From contig JAATGM010000021.1 in the NCBI GenBank assembly GCA_015654675.1, positions 1 to 64,000 of the forward strand: a stretch of DNA of 64,000 nucleotides, given 5' to 3'. The notes beneath the pieces were generated by a model. It saw only the letters and a program-made list of their open reading frames with translations. It did not search any database and was not told the DNA's origin. The translations under genes and the position numbers were made by a program. This DNA comes from Planctomycetota bacterium. GTDB lineage: Bacteria; Planctomycetota; Phycisphaerae; UBA1845; UTPLA1. Shown here one piece after another: positions 8,837 to 17,321 of the stretch (positions are counted from its first letter, which is position 1; every line of letters starts with the position of its first letter).

Positions 8837-9973
8837 TTAAGCCCGGGCGCGGCGCCGAAGCATCAGCGCTGCCAGGCCAACCAACGCCATCGTCGTCGGC
8901 TCCGGAACAGGAGCAAAATCGACGCCGCGGAACGCGGTATTCGTCGGAGAAGTCTGGAGCACGCTGATCGCCGAACCGGCACCCAGGTCCGTTACGGCAG
9001 TCAGCCGAGTCGCAGCCGTCGACGACGACTCGCCCGTGATCGCATAGAGAACCACCGCGCCATTCACGTCCCGCGTTCCGGCAAGACTGCGGAATCCGGT
9101 GTTGCCCAGCAGTGCATCGGCAAGCGTGTACTGAAGCTGCCACACATTGAGGCCGGCATTAAACAGCCACTTCTGAATTCCGCCGCCGTTCGCGGTGCTG
9201 CGGTCGTCCGTGACGTACAGTGTGCCCGCATCCGCAAACCAGAAATCATACGGTGAAGGCGTTCCGGTGCCCGAAACGTTCGTGCCCGGAAGCAAGGTCG
9301 CCGTCTGAGCGCCGCTCGTCGCGAGTCCGCCGCTCACCAGATTGATTCCGACGTTCTGGCCGGACGCGCTCGAAACATACAGGTTGCTGTTGAAGATATT
9401 GACCACGCGCGTGTTGAGCGAGTTCAGCTGTGCCTGATTGGCGCCGCCCGTATCGCTGTAGCAGAGGCCGCCGGTTGCGCCAGCGCCAGTCGTCCAGTTC
9501 GTCAAACCGTTGCTCGACACCGCACTGCGAATGTTGTTCTGGTTGTAGTTCGTCGCGAACACCGTCGAGAGATTCGCATTGCCGTTGAAATCCACGAGCC
9601 CGGCGACGCGGTTGACGGTGGCGCTGCTCGTACCCGCGATGCTCGCCGTCCCGGCCGTCGCGTTATATCCGGCCAGCGACAGAAAGCGTCCGTCGGCCGA
9701 AAGCGTCAGGGCCCCTTCGGACGTCGCGCTGCCGCTCATCGTGAGTTTGTTGGCCGCGCCGGTCGAATTAAGCGAAAGCGTCGAGACCGACGGCGAAAGC
9801 GGCGTTGTGTTGTATTCCACGAGCGTGACGGGATTGGCGGCACTGGAGACCACGGCGGTTCCGTCGCCAAGCCGCGTGACGACCAGATTTCCCGGGACGA
9901 AGGCGGCCGACGCCAGCGACGTCAGCGCCAATACGACTGATGAACCGATGAAACCCTGAAGCGTTCTAACCAT
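8837..9973 (-). CDS. PEP-CTERM protein, paralogue B of a tandem pair
   Basis: The 378-aa product starts at the ATG at 9973, which follows AAGGAGG by eight bases; an in-frame start at 10018 would add 15 residues before the signal peptide and is less likely. The signal peptide is GSSVVLALTSLASAAF. The mature start VPGNLVVTRLGDGT and blocks such as LYVSSASGQNVGINLVSGGL, SPYDFWFADAGTLYVTDDR and WLFNAGLNVWQLQYTL match paralogue A almost residue for residue. The tail VPEPTTMALVGLAALMLRRRARA is a PEP-CTERM signal. It is exported and probably exosortase-processed. The function is unknown; the repeats suggest a beta-propeller-like fold. Confidence 0.88.
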   Translation of the reverse strand: MVRTLQGFIGSSVVLALTSLASAAFVPGNLVVTRLGDGTAVVSSAANPVTLVEYNTTPLSPSVSTLSLNSTGAANKLTMSGSATSEGALTLSADGRFLSLAGYNATAGTASIAGTSSATVNRVAGLVDFNGNANLSTVFATNYNQNNIRSAVSSNGLTNWTTGAGATGGLCYSDTGGANQAQLNSLNTRVVNIFNSNLYVSSASGQNVGINLVSGGLATSGAQTATLLPGTNVSGTGTPSPYDFWFADAGTLYVTDDRSTANGGGIQKWLFNAGLNVWQLQYTLADALLGNTGFRSLAGTRDVNGAVVLYAITGESSSTAATRLTAVTDLGAGSAISVLQTSPTNTAFRGVDFAPVPEPTTMALVGLAALMLRRRARA

Positions 9974-10214
9974 GTAAGTTCCTCCTTGCGATCGACGGCA
10001 ATCGTCGATCTTTGACACTGAAAAATCCTATAACTACTCGGTTTGGGAAAAGTGCTTTATGCTCGCCCATCCGCTCCCACGAGCTATTTAAGGTACCAGA
10101 ACGGCGCGCGACCTTGCAATGGACTACAGCGAGTTCAACACAACATTAGCGCGACATGATCGGACTCCCCCGGCAAAGGTGCTTGTGCAATGGGCACTTA
10201 GCGCCGTTTTAGCG

Positions 10215-10874
10215 CTACAGAGGGATTTTCCCCGTTCGATTGCGATCGGCGACCATCCGCTCGGTCGCCTCGATCAGGCGAACGGCAACGTCCGACTTTG
10301 ACGCCGCGGGCCAGCGCTGCCAGCGGCCGCCGCGAACAAGCAGCTCTACGCGGGCTCGATCCGCGCCGATGTTGGCCGGACCATTGAGCACAATCGCGTC
10401 GCAATTCTTCTTCGCGAGCTTGCGCTCGGCGTGCTGTCGTCCGGCGTGGTCCTCCATCGCAAAGCCAACCGTCACGCGCCGCCCCTTCACGCCGCCCAGC
10501 ACCGCCGCGATGTCTTCCGTCGGCTCCAGCTTGATCGTGAACGCCCGCGTGACCTTGGGGAGTTTTTTCCGCTGCCGACTGACCGGACGATAATCGCTCA
10601 CCGCGGCAGTAAGGACTGCGACATCGCACTTCGCAAACTCGCGCCGCGCTGCCGCTGCCATCTCAGCCGCGGACTCAACTCGGACGATCTTCAACCCGTC
10701 CGGTGCGTCGATCGAAACCGGCCCGCTAACCAGCACCACGCTGTGCCCGCGATCCCGCGCGGCCACGGCCAGCGCGTATCCCATCTTGCCGCTCGATGGA
10801 TTCGAAATGAAACGAACGGGATCCAGATACTCGCGGGTCGGACCGGCCGTAATCAGAATTCGAAGTCCGGGCAT
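10215..10874 (-). CDS. coaB: Phosphopantothenate-cysteine ligase (CoaB)
   Basis: The 219-aa enzyme joins cysteine to 4'-phosphopantothenate, the second step from pantothenate to coenzyme A. It shows the CoaB signatures ILITAGPTREYLDPVRFISNPSSGKMG at the N-terminus (nucleotide-binding loop), VLTAAVSDYRP and IVLNGPANIGAD. The invariant Asn of the dimer active site lies in AVLTAAVSDY/ISNPSSG context, and the lysine-rich KLPKVTRAFTIKLEPTEDI block is the family's moving lid. The ATG at 10874 has AGGAG eight bases upstream and is preferred to a GTG at 10895. In most bacteria CoaB is fused to CoaC as Dfp; here it is a separate gene 34 bp behind coaC. Confidence 0.93.
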   Translation of the reverse strand: MPGLRILITAGPTREYLDPVRFISNPSSGKMGYALAVAARDRGHSVVLVSGPVSIDAPDGLKIVRVESAAEMAAAARREFAKCDVAVLTAAVSDYRPVSRQRKKLPKVTRAFTIKLEPTEDIAAVLGGVKGRRVTVGFAMEDHAGRQHAERKLAKKNCDAIVLNGPANIGADRARVELLVRGGRWQRWPAASKSDVAVRLIEATERMVADRNRTGKIPL

Positions 10875-10908
10875 TTGAAAAGCTCCTGGCGTCACCGGCT
10901 ACAGGCCG

Positions 10909-11463
10909 TCATGGCTTGCGGCGCGAGCCCACTGATTCCATTGCGGCCGCGACAATCTCGTCCGGCTCCGACATTCGCCCGACCCCCACCGTGCGGCATG
11001 CCATCCAGCCCGACCCTGGCCCGACGAAGCGATATCCGTTCGCTCGCAGCGTCTCGACATTGCGCCGAACGATTCTGTTTTCCCACATCCGCGCGTTCAT
11101 GGCCGGCGCCAGTAATACCGGGCACGCCGCCGCCAACAGCATGGTGCTGACCAGATCGTCGGCCAGTCCGTGCGCCATCTTGGCGACGACGTTGGCGGTC
11201 GCCGGCGCAACGATGAACAGATCGGCCCGCTCCGTCAGCCGAAGGTGCTGCGGATCGTAGTCGTCCGCCACATCCCACACACTGTTGAAAACGCGTCGCC
11301 CGGTCAGGGCTTCGAAAGTGAGCGGAGTGATGAACTTCTGCGCGGCCTCGGTCATGGCGACCGTTACCCCCGCGCCGCGCTGCACGAGTGCCGAGACGAC
11401 CGCGGCCGTCTTATACGCGGCAATCCCGCCGCAGACGGCCACCACGATCTCGCGATCTGCCAT
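10909..11463 (-). CDS. coaC: Phosphopantothenoylcysteine decarboxylase (CoaC)
   Basis: This 184-aa flavoprotein decarboxylates 4'-phosphopantothenoylcysteine to 4'-phosphopantetheine in CoA synthesis. Visible marks are the N-terminal VAVCGGIAAYKTA (FMN-binding), HLRLTERADLFIVAPATANVVAKMAHGLADDL with the catalytic His, PAMNARMW (the family's PXMNXXMW motif), and GSGWMACRTVGVGRM, equivalent to the substrate-clamp segment with its conserved Cys. The length matches a stand-alone CoaC. I chose the ATG at 11463; the frame is open to 11547 but would then overlap rpoZ. It is probably co-transcribed with rpoZ upstream and coaB downstream. Confidence 0.93.
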   Translation of the reverse strand: MADREIVVAVCGGIAAYKTAAVVSALVQRGAGVTVAMTEAAQKFITPLTFEALTGRRVFNSVWDVADDYDPQHLRLTERADLFIVAPATANVVAKMAHGLADDLVSTMLLAAACPVLLAPAMNARMWENRIVRRNVETLRANGYRFVGPGSGWMACRTVGVGRMSEPDEIVAAAMESVGSRRKP

Positions 11464-11500
11464 CGTCCGCGACACGGCCGATGCGGGATTCGCGCGCGGC

Positions 11501-11734
11501 TTAGCGTTTGGTCGGGGCGTGCGGCGGGGCAAGGCGGCTCGCCTCATAATCGATGGCCAATTTTCCCTGCACGATCTCTTCGAGCACGATTTCCATCGGC
11601 GTGCGCTTGCCCGGCTCGATCATCGGGCGCGAGCCCTGCATGAGTTCCAGCCAGCGCTTCTGAACCAGGGACGTCAGCTTGAACCGCCCCCCCACCTTGT
11701 CGACAATGTCGTCGTTGCGCAATGCTTCAATCAT
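11501..11734 (-). CDS. rpoZ: DNA-directed RNA polymerase omega subunit
   Basis: This 77-aa small subunit assists assembly of the beta' subunit of RNA polymerase. The identification rests on length, on the omega-like core (NDDIVDKVGGRFKLTSLVQKRWLELMQG, then PMEIVLEEIVQGKLAI), and on position: it directly follows gmk with an ATGA start/stop overlap at 11731-11734, the common gmk-rpoZ-coaBC order. The C-terminus is short and basic. Confidence 0.85.
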   Translation of the reverse strand: MIEALRNDDIVDKVGGRFKLTSLVQKRWLELMQGSRPMIEPGKRTPMEIVLEEIVQGKLAIDYEASRLAPPHAPTKR

Positions 11735-12345
11735 CTGGCCTGCTCCTGTCTGAGGGATTCAATTATCTCGGTCACGCTGCGATCCACGTCGTCATTAACG
11801 ATGAAACGATCATAGCACCCGCTCTCGTTCGCGAAGCGGATTTCTCCGTCGGCCAGTTTCAGCCGCTCGGCGATGGTCTGGGCCGCGTCCGTCCGTCGGC
11901 CCTCAATTCGGCGACGCTGCTCGTCCGGAGTCGGCGGCAGCAGGAAAAACGTCCGGGCCGCCGGATAGCGCCGCCGCACCTGCACCGTCCCGTGAATGTC
12001 GATCTCGAGCACGATCGTCCGCCCGTCCGCCAGTGCCTGTTGCACCGGTTCGAGCGGCGTGCCATACGAATGTCCGTACACGTGCGCCGACTCCAGCATC
12101 CCGCCCGACGCATGCAGTCGGTCAAACTCGGCCTGCGACACGAAGCGGTAGCTGCTCCCGTCCACCTCGTTCGGACGGATGGGCCGCGTCGTGTACGAAA
12201 CACTGAACTCCGCCGGAAGTCGCTCGCACAATCGCGAACAAATCGTGCTTTTGCCGACTCCGCTCGGCCCGCTGATGATGACCAGCAGGCCCGACCCGCG
12301 CGGCCCCGCCGAAGATTTCGGGTTGGTCGCTTGCAGGCCGTTCAT
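11731..12345 (-). CDS. gmk: Guanylate kinase
   Basis: The 204-aa enzyme phosphorylates GMP/dGMP to GDP/dGDP with ATP. Walker A is SGPSGVGKST at about residues 25-34. The GMP-binding segment is SYTTRPIRPNEVDGSSYRFVS with the usual conserved Arg and Tyr. LEIDIHGTVQVRRRYP matches the family's LEIDVQGA region, and the lid includes RRRIEGRRTD. An N-terminal extension of about 18 residues precedes the core. It overlaps yicC upstream and rpoZ downstream by 4 bp each, so the three are translationally coupled. Confidence 0.97.
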   Translation of the reverse strand: MNGLQATNPKSSAGPRGSGLLVIISGPSGVGKSTICSRLCERLPAEFSVSYTTRPIRPNEVDGSSYRFVSQAEFDRLHASGGMLESAHVYGHSYGTPLEPVQQALADGRTIVLEIDIHGTVQVRRRYPAARTFFLLPPTPDEQRRRIEGRRTDAAQTIAERLKLADGEIRFANESGCYDRFIVNDDVDRSVTEIIESLRQEQAR

Positions 12346-13223
12346 TCGACGTTTTGCACCTGCTCTTTGATGCGATCGATCAACGCCTTGATTTCGACCA
12401 CTTGCCGCGAAATCGCCGAATCGCTCGCCTTGCTGCCGATCGTGTTTGCCTCACGCAGCATTTCCTGCGAGAGAAACTCCAGCTTGCGGCCGGCTTCTTC
12501 GTCGCCGCGACTCAGCGTTGTAAAATGATCAAGATGCCCGTCAAGCCGCGAAAGCTCTTCGCTGATGTCGCATCGCTCGGCGAAAATCGCCACCTCGCGG
12601 ATCAGGTCGTCTTCCTTCAGCTTCAGTTCGCCAGCCGCCAGCAGTGAATTGACGCGCGAGCGCAGTCGCTGGTGATAATCCTCCACCACCGATGGACATC
12701 GCTCGCGAATGATGCTGGCCGTCCGCCGAATCTTCTCGCAATGCTCCAACAGGTCGCGCTGCAGCGCGCTTCCTTCGGCCCGTCGCATCTCGATCAGCCG
12801 GTCTGCCGCTTCGTCCGTCAGTCCCTCGACGGTTGACTGAAATGCCTGCAACGTCTTTTCGTCCATTTCGCGCGGCTGGCAAACGCCGGGGAGCGCGACC
12901 AGCCCGGCCAGGTCAATCCGCACGCCGGCAGCCGAAACCTTGGTCTTCAGAAGCTGCTCAACATAGGCCTGAAGCGCACCGACGTTGATTTGCTGTGCCG
13001 CGCTCGGGCTTTCATCGCGAAATGTCAGCGTGTAGGTAATGCTCCCGCGGCCCACGCGCGAGCGAAGTCGTCGCTCAATCACCGGCTCCAGCGCCGCCAG
13101 CGCGTCCGGCAATTTCATCCCCAGCTTGAAGTACCGGCCGTTGAGACTGCGAATCTCCACGCGATAGCTCACACCCTCATGGTGTCGCTCCGCCGCGCCA
13201 AAGCCGGTCATGCTCAAGATCAT
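12342..13223 (-). CDS. YicC-family endoribonuclease-like protein
   Basis: The 293-aa protein begins MILSMTGFGAAE, the near-invariant N-terminal signature of the YicC family, and ends in the DUF1732 region (EMLREANTIGSKASDSAISRQVVEIKALIDRIKEQVQNVE). Family members such as E. coli YicC have been described as endoribonucleases acting on small RNAs, so a role in RNA turnover is likely. The length is typical. It is the first gene of the yicC-gmk-rpoZ-coaC-coaB series, a common bacterial arrangement. No promoter was pinned down in the 89-bp gap to secG. Confidence 0.93.
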   Translation of the reverse strand: MILSMTGFGAAERHHEGVSYRVEIRSLNGRYFKLGMKLPDALAALEPVIERRLRSRVGRGSITYTLTFRDESPSAAQQINVGALQAYVEQLLKTKVSAAGVRIDLAGLVALPGVCQPREMDEKTLQAFQSTVEGLTDEAADRLIEMRRAEGSALQRDLLEHCEKIRRTASIIRERCPSVVEDYHQRLRSRVNSLLAAGELKLKEDDLIREVAIFAERCDISEELSRLDGHLDHFTTLSRGDEEAGRKLEFLSQEMLREANTIGSKASDSAISRQVVEIKALIDRIKEQVQNVE

Positions 13224-13312
13224 TCGACAATTCTCAAGACGTGTGCGGCGCCTTTAGGCGCGACGCGAAGTCTTCAATGGTTCTTAACCGCTCGTTCGAC
13301 TCCGTGAACCGG

Positions 13313-13861
13313 TCACGGCTTCTTCGTATCGGTACCGGTTGGAGCCGGAGCGGGAGGTACTGCTGCGGGGCTTCCGGTCGGTGGCGTCGACGACGCCCCA
13401 CTGGGTGGCGGCATGCTCGAACCAGCCGACGGAGCAGGCGACGGCGAGACAGGTCGAGGGGCGGCCGGCGTCGTACGGCCCGGAATCCTGATGGTCTGTG
13501 ACGCACCGGTGGGCGGCGGGATCGGCAACGGAGATTGCGACGAACCAGCCGGCATTCCGGGCATACCCGGCGTCACCGGCGGCGGATTAATACCAAGCTG
13601 CTCGGCCGAAGTACTCGGCGTAAACGCGTAGTTCGCGACGACTGCCAGAAGGATCAGCGTCGCCGTGAAGCCGACCGTAATCCAGGTCAGAAAGTCGCCG
13701 GTCTTGGTTCCGAATGCGGAGTGTCCGCCCACGCCGCCGAATGCCCCGGAGAGTCCGGCTCCGCGGTTCTTCTGCAGCAGGATGATGCCGATCATCAGCA
13801 ATCCCACCAGCACAAAGAGCACCGACAGCATGCCTTGGAAAAACGTCGCAAGCATGAGCAT
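13313..13861 (-). CDS. secG: Preprotein translocase subunit SecG with a proline-rich tail
   Basis: This 182-aa protein has the two-helix SecG topology. Helix 1 is VLFVLVGLLMIGIILLQ, followed by the conserved KNRGAGLSGAFGG...AFGTKTGDFL loop and helix 2 ITVGFTATLILLAVVANYAF. It is a non-essential stimulating part of the SecYEG channel. After about residue 85 a Pro/Gly/Ser/Thr-rich tail of some 95 residues (PPPTGASQ, PAPSAGSSMPPPSG) extends it well beyond the usual 75-110 aa. Such tails are known in planctomycete SecG, and the function is unknown. GAGGA precedes the ATG by seven bases. Confidence 0.92.
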   Translation of the reverse strand: MLMLATFFQGMLSVLFVLVGLLMIGIILLQKNRGAGLSGAFGGVGGHSAFGTKTGDFLTWITVGFTATLILLAVVANYAFTPSTSAEQLGINPPPVTPGMPGMPAGSSQSPLPIPPPTGASQTIRIPGRTTPAAPRPVSPSPAPSAGSSMPPPSGASSTPPTGSPAAVPPAPAPTGTDTKKP

Positions 13862-13950
13862 AAGTGGGTCCTCGGGCGGCCGTTTTCAGTCGATGGAAAC
13901 ACCGCCATCGCGTGAGAGCGATTGAAGGCCGATCGTGCCGTCTGACCGTT

Positions 13951-14754
13951 CTACTTCAATCTTTTGGCCGTAACGCAACCCATCATAATACCGAGAAAAT
14001 CGTCGGCGACCAGACTGGCGCCGCCCACCAACGCCCCGTCGACGTCCGGCGAAGCCGTCAGCTCGGCCGCGTTCGACGCCTTGACGCTTCCGCCATACAG
14101 GATGCGAACCGCGTCCGCGGCCTTGGCGGTGTGTGCTGACGCAAGTCTTTTCCTGATATGCACATGCGCCTCGGCGGCCTGCTGCGGAGTCGCGTTTCGC
14201 CCGGTCCCGATCGCCCACACCGGCTCATAAGCTACCACCAATCCCGCCACCTGCTCAGTTGTCAGTCCCGTTAGCCCGCCGCGCACTTGTTGCGTCAGGA
14301 CATCCTCGGTTTGACCGGCATCGCGTTGCCCCAACGTCTCACCGACGCACACAATCGGTATCAACCCCGCCGCCAGGGCCGCCTTGGTCTTCCGATTTAC
14401 CATGTCGTCATCTTCCCCGCACACGCGCCCCACCGCGTCCTTCGGACCGATCGTATGCCGCCGCTCGCTGTGCCCGATGATCACATACGTGCACCCCGCA
14501 TCCTTGAGCATCAGCGCCGACACTTCGCCCGTGAACGCCCCTTTTTCGTCCGTCGAAAGATTCTGCGCTCCGAGTTTGATTGCACTGCCGTCAATGGCTT
14601 TAGCCACCGGAAACAGATATGGAAACGGCGGACTAACGCAAACGTCATAAGCAAGATGAGGCGAAAGCTTCGCACGCAACCCGGCAATCAGCTCGCGCGC
14701 CGAAGCCAGATTCAAATTCATCTTCCAGTTTCCGGCAATGAACGGGCGGCGCAT
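13951..14754 (-). CDS. tpiA: Triosephosphate isomerase
   Basis: The 267-aa TIM-barrel enzyme interconverts dihydroxyacetone phosphate and glyceraldehyde-3-phosphate in glycolysis and gluconeogenesis. It has the N-terminal IAGNWKMN (catalytic Asn and Lys), the catalytic His in YVIIGHSERR, the PROSITE-type AYEPVWAIGTGRNA block with the catalytic Glu, and the phosphate-binding ILYGGSVKASNA and GALVGGASL loops. The length is normal. secG lies 89 bp downstream on the same strand, a common pairing. Confidence 0.98.
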   Translation of the reverse strand: MRRPFIAGNWKMNLNLASARELIAGLRAKLSPHLAYDVCVSPPFPYLFPVAKAIDGSAIKLGAQNLSTDEKGAFTGEVSALMLKDAGCTYVIIGHSERRHTIGPKDAVGRVCGEDDDMVNRKTKAALAAGLIPIVCVGETLGQRDAGQTEDVLTQQVRGGLTGLTTEQVAGLVVAYEPVWAIGTGRNATPQQAAEAHVHIRKRLASAHTAKAADAVRILYGGSVKASNAAELTASPDVDGALVGGASLVADDFLGIMMGCVTAKRLK

Positions 14755-14773
14755 ACGAAACTCCTTGCGAATA

Positions 14774-14790
14774 ATCCGGCCGCGCCGGAT
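14774..14790 (-). terminator. Weak hairpin between the M14 peptidase gene and tpiA
   Basis: ATCCGGC and GCCGGAT form a 7-bp stem with a 3-base loop, followed on the minus strand by TTATTCG. It lies about 40 bp after the peptidase stop and close to the tpiA start. The short T-run makes its function uncertain. Confidence 0.35.
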
Positions 14791-14831
14791 CTCGCCGTAT
14801 CAAAGCAAATCACTGATACTGACGCAATCGC

Positions 14832-17141
14832 TCACGAACCGATGAGCATACCCACGAATTGCTCGATGTCGCCGCCATTTGTCGCCGAATCGCCGTTCAG
14901 ATCGCCGCGCGCCGCCGAACAGCTGGGATACGCTGCTGCATAACCCGACGGGTCTATCAGGGCCAGCACAAGCGCTTGAACGTCGGTGGAATTGACCACG
15001 CCATCGCAATTAAGATCGCCAGCAAAGACTGACCCCGCGCACTCGAAGCTCTCGACCACTATGTCGTCGACCGCCGCCTCGGTAATCGAATCATTTGGAT
15101 TGTCCGATGCCGAAAATCGAAGCCGCATCTGATTCGTCGGCGCCACGAAATCGGCGATGCGGAAGGTCTTCTGTCGCCAGGCCGGATCGCTCGAAACCGT
15201 CTCCAGTGTCGCCCAATTGCCGCCATTGTTATTCGAAATCTCGACCACCATGCTGTCCGATCCGCTCGAATAGAACCATCGCCAGTAACTCACCTGCGCG
15301 GATGCCAGCCCGCTTGCGTCAATCACGGGTGACGTCAGTCGCGTCGGTCCGCCGTCCAGATCGCTCGTCCCCGCCGTGCCGCCGACGCCGCCCTGACCCG
15401 TCACATAGCACATTGTCCCCGAATCCGTATGATCGTCCTCGGGTTGCGCCGGAACTCCCGCGTTCGTTGTGCCGACCGGATCGACGCGCACCCACGCGCC
15501 GGCCGTTACCGACACGTTCGCCACCGTCCAGCCCTGGTTTGTTTCAAAGTCATCCGAGAACGCCAGTGTCTGCGTCCCGACTGGAATTGAGTAGGCCGAC
15601 GCAGGCGCATTTGCTGGACTGAATACGGTAGCGCCACTGCTCCCGTTCGCCGTGATGTAAAATTCCGTCGGGCTCCCGCACCCGCGCGGTGGGAACGTCG
15701 CGATGTATTCGTAAATCGAAATGAAGTCCAACGGGATCGAAGTAAATGAATCGCTCGGCGATGTGCGGTAGTGGAGGGTAGGACTCTCCAGGATGATGCC
15801 ATCCCAGCCCGGCGTCACGCGCACATAAATCTCGGTAATCATGCCGGGCTCCAGCGCAGGCGGAATCCCCTCGGGCATCTCAATCCGAACCGCTGGGCTG
15901 ATCGTGCTCGCATAGTCCGCTTGGTAGAGCAGCGCCGGCAGCGTTTCCTGACAGCTCGGTAGAATTTGATCGGCCGGAAGCGTAAACCCGTTTTCCCCGG
16001 TGTCGCGCAGCTCGTACGAAAATGACAGCACGTTCTGAATGCCGTACGCCCAGTCCACAGAGACTCCCGACGCCGGATAGATATTCGTATAGATCTGTCC
16101 GGGATCAAAGGTCGTTCCGTAAACCCCCACAATCAGCGCGTACATCTGATTTCCCATCAGATCGAACGTCGCCTGATCATCCGTCGGCGTCGGCGTATAT
16201 CCCCACGGCCAGAGAATGAGTTGCGAATAGCTATGCAGATCATTGTGCGTCACGATGTTCGGGTGCGCCAGAAAGAAATCACGCATAGCGCGGGTTTCCG
16301 GCTCCGAGAACGCCGACGGCCCACGATAGGTTTCGTTCGATGGCGAACTGCTCGCCCCCTCCCCGCCCCAGTTGTAGCCCCAGTTCCGATTGATATCGAC
16401 ACCGTCGCTGTTGTTGATAACACCGTTGTTGTCGTTGTCGCGAAGGTTCTTCCGCCACAGTCGGTTCGCCGACCAAGTGTACACATATCCGTCTACGTTG
16501 AACACGGGAACGATGAAGAACTCGCACCGGTCTACCAACGAATGAATGTACGGATCCGTGTCGTAACGTCGCACAAGCTGATCGGCCACGTATAACGCGA
16601 CCGGAACCGTGATCCATTCGCGCGCATGCTCACATCCATGAAACAAGACACCCGGCTTAGCGCCGCTGCCGGATCCCGTAATGCGAATTCCCTTGATGCT
16701 CCGATTCTGCAACGACTGGCCCACCACAATTGGCTGCGCAAGGTCTGGCCGCAACGCCACCAGCGTCGCCATGTACGCATTCACATCGTCATTCGGCATG
16801 TAATTGTCGAACGTCGCCCTGCCGTGCGGCGCATTTCGCTCGCGATCAATCAGCGTCTGAACGTCCTCGATCAGCACCTTGAATGGCAGCCCAGTGTTCG
16901 CCAGCCGCGCGTACTGCCCTGGCGAAACGCGAATATCCAGTGGCCCCACGCCAGTCCGCTCGCTCCAGACATCGTCCGTCAACGATAGCACCGTCTTGAG
17001 CTCGGCTTCGTTCGAGGTTGTAACGCGCACAACCCGCTCTCCGTCGAATCGTGCCACCACCGGCGGATCGGCCTGCGCCGGCCCAATCCCGCAAAACAAA
17101 TACGCAAACGCAATCAGCGCGGTAATCCGACGGAACTGCAT
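14832..17141 (-). CDS. Secreted M14 zinc carboxypeptidase with a dockerin-like C-terminus
   Basis: The 769-aa exported peptidase starts at the ATG at 17141 behind GGAGAT; the signal peptide is ALIAFAYLFCGIGPAQA. The M14 domain spans about residues 100-390: the zinc ligands HGCE (His168, Glu171) lie in FHGCEHAREWITVP, a third His is in THNDLHSYSQLILWPWG, and the catalytic Glu is in SFSYELRDTGENGF. It should remove C-terminal residues from peptides outside the cell. A beta-sandwich region follows (WTVANVSVTAGAWVR... VSYWRWFYSSGSDSMVVEISNN), like the jelly-roll domains of secreted planctomycete enzymes. The last 60 residues are a pair of dockerin-like Ca-binding repeats (GDLNCDGVVNSTDV, GDLNGDSATNGGDI). 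Confidence 0.92.
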   Translation of the reverse strand: MQFRRITALIAFAYLFCGIGPAQADPPVVARFDGERVVRVTTSNEAELKTVLSLTDDVWSERTGVGPLDIRVSPGQYARLANTGLPFKVLIEDVQTLIDRERNAPHGRATFDNYMPNDDVNAYMATLVALRPDLAQPIVVGQSLQNRSIKGIRITGSGSGAKPGVLFHGCEHAREWITVPVALYVADQLVRRYDTDPYIHSLVDRCEFFIVPVFNVDGYVYTWSANRLWRKNLRDNDNNGVINNSDGVDINRNWGYNWGGEGASSSPSNETYRGPSAFSEPETRAMRDFFLAHPNIVTHNDLHSYSQLILWPWGYTPTPTDDQATFDLMGNQMYALIVGVYGTTFDPGQIYTNIYPASGVSVDWAYGIQNVLSFSYELRDTGENGFTLPADQILPSCQETLPALLYQADYASTISPAVRIEMPEGIPPALEPGMITEIYVRVTPGWDGIILESPTLHYRTSPSDSFTSIPLDFISIYEYIATFPPRGCGSPTEFYITANGSSGATVFSPANAPASAYSIPVGTQTLAFSDDFETNQGWTVANVSVTAGAWVRVDPVGTTNAGVPAQPEDDHTDSGTMCYVTGQGGVGGTAGTSDLDGGPTRLTSPVIDASGLASAQVSYWRWFYSSGSDSMVVEISNNNGGNWATLETVSSDPAWRQKTFRIADFVAPTNQMRLRFSASDNPNDSITEAAVDDIVVESFECAGSVFAGDLNCDGVVNSTDVQALVLALIDPSGYAAAYPSCSAARGDLNGDSATNGGDIEQFVGMLIGS

Positions 17142-17321
17142 TCCAATCTCCAGGCCCCCCGGTGCAACATTCGGCCGGTCGCCGATATTGCTGCGGCTCA
17201 ACCAGATTGTACCTCCCGCAGAGCCCGAATCACAAATGCGTTAACGAGCCCGATTCATCAACTCCTGCCCCACCGACTGCATCTATCCAACTACAATCCC
17301 AACACGCCGGAGAGACCCCCC

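Noticed and set aside
10119-10301. 60-aa frame upstream of coaB on the plus strand
   Set aside because: Overlaps the end of coaB and has no start signal or homology.
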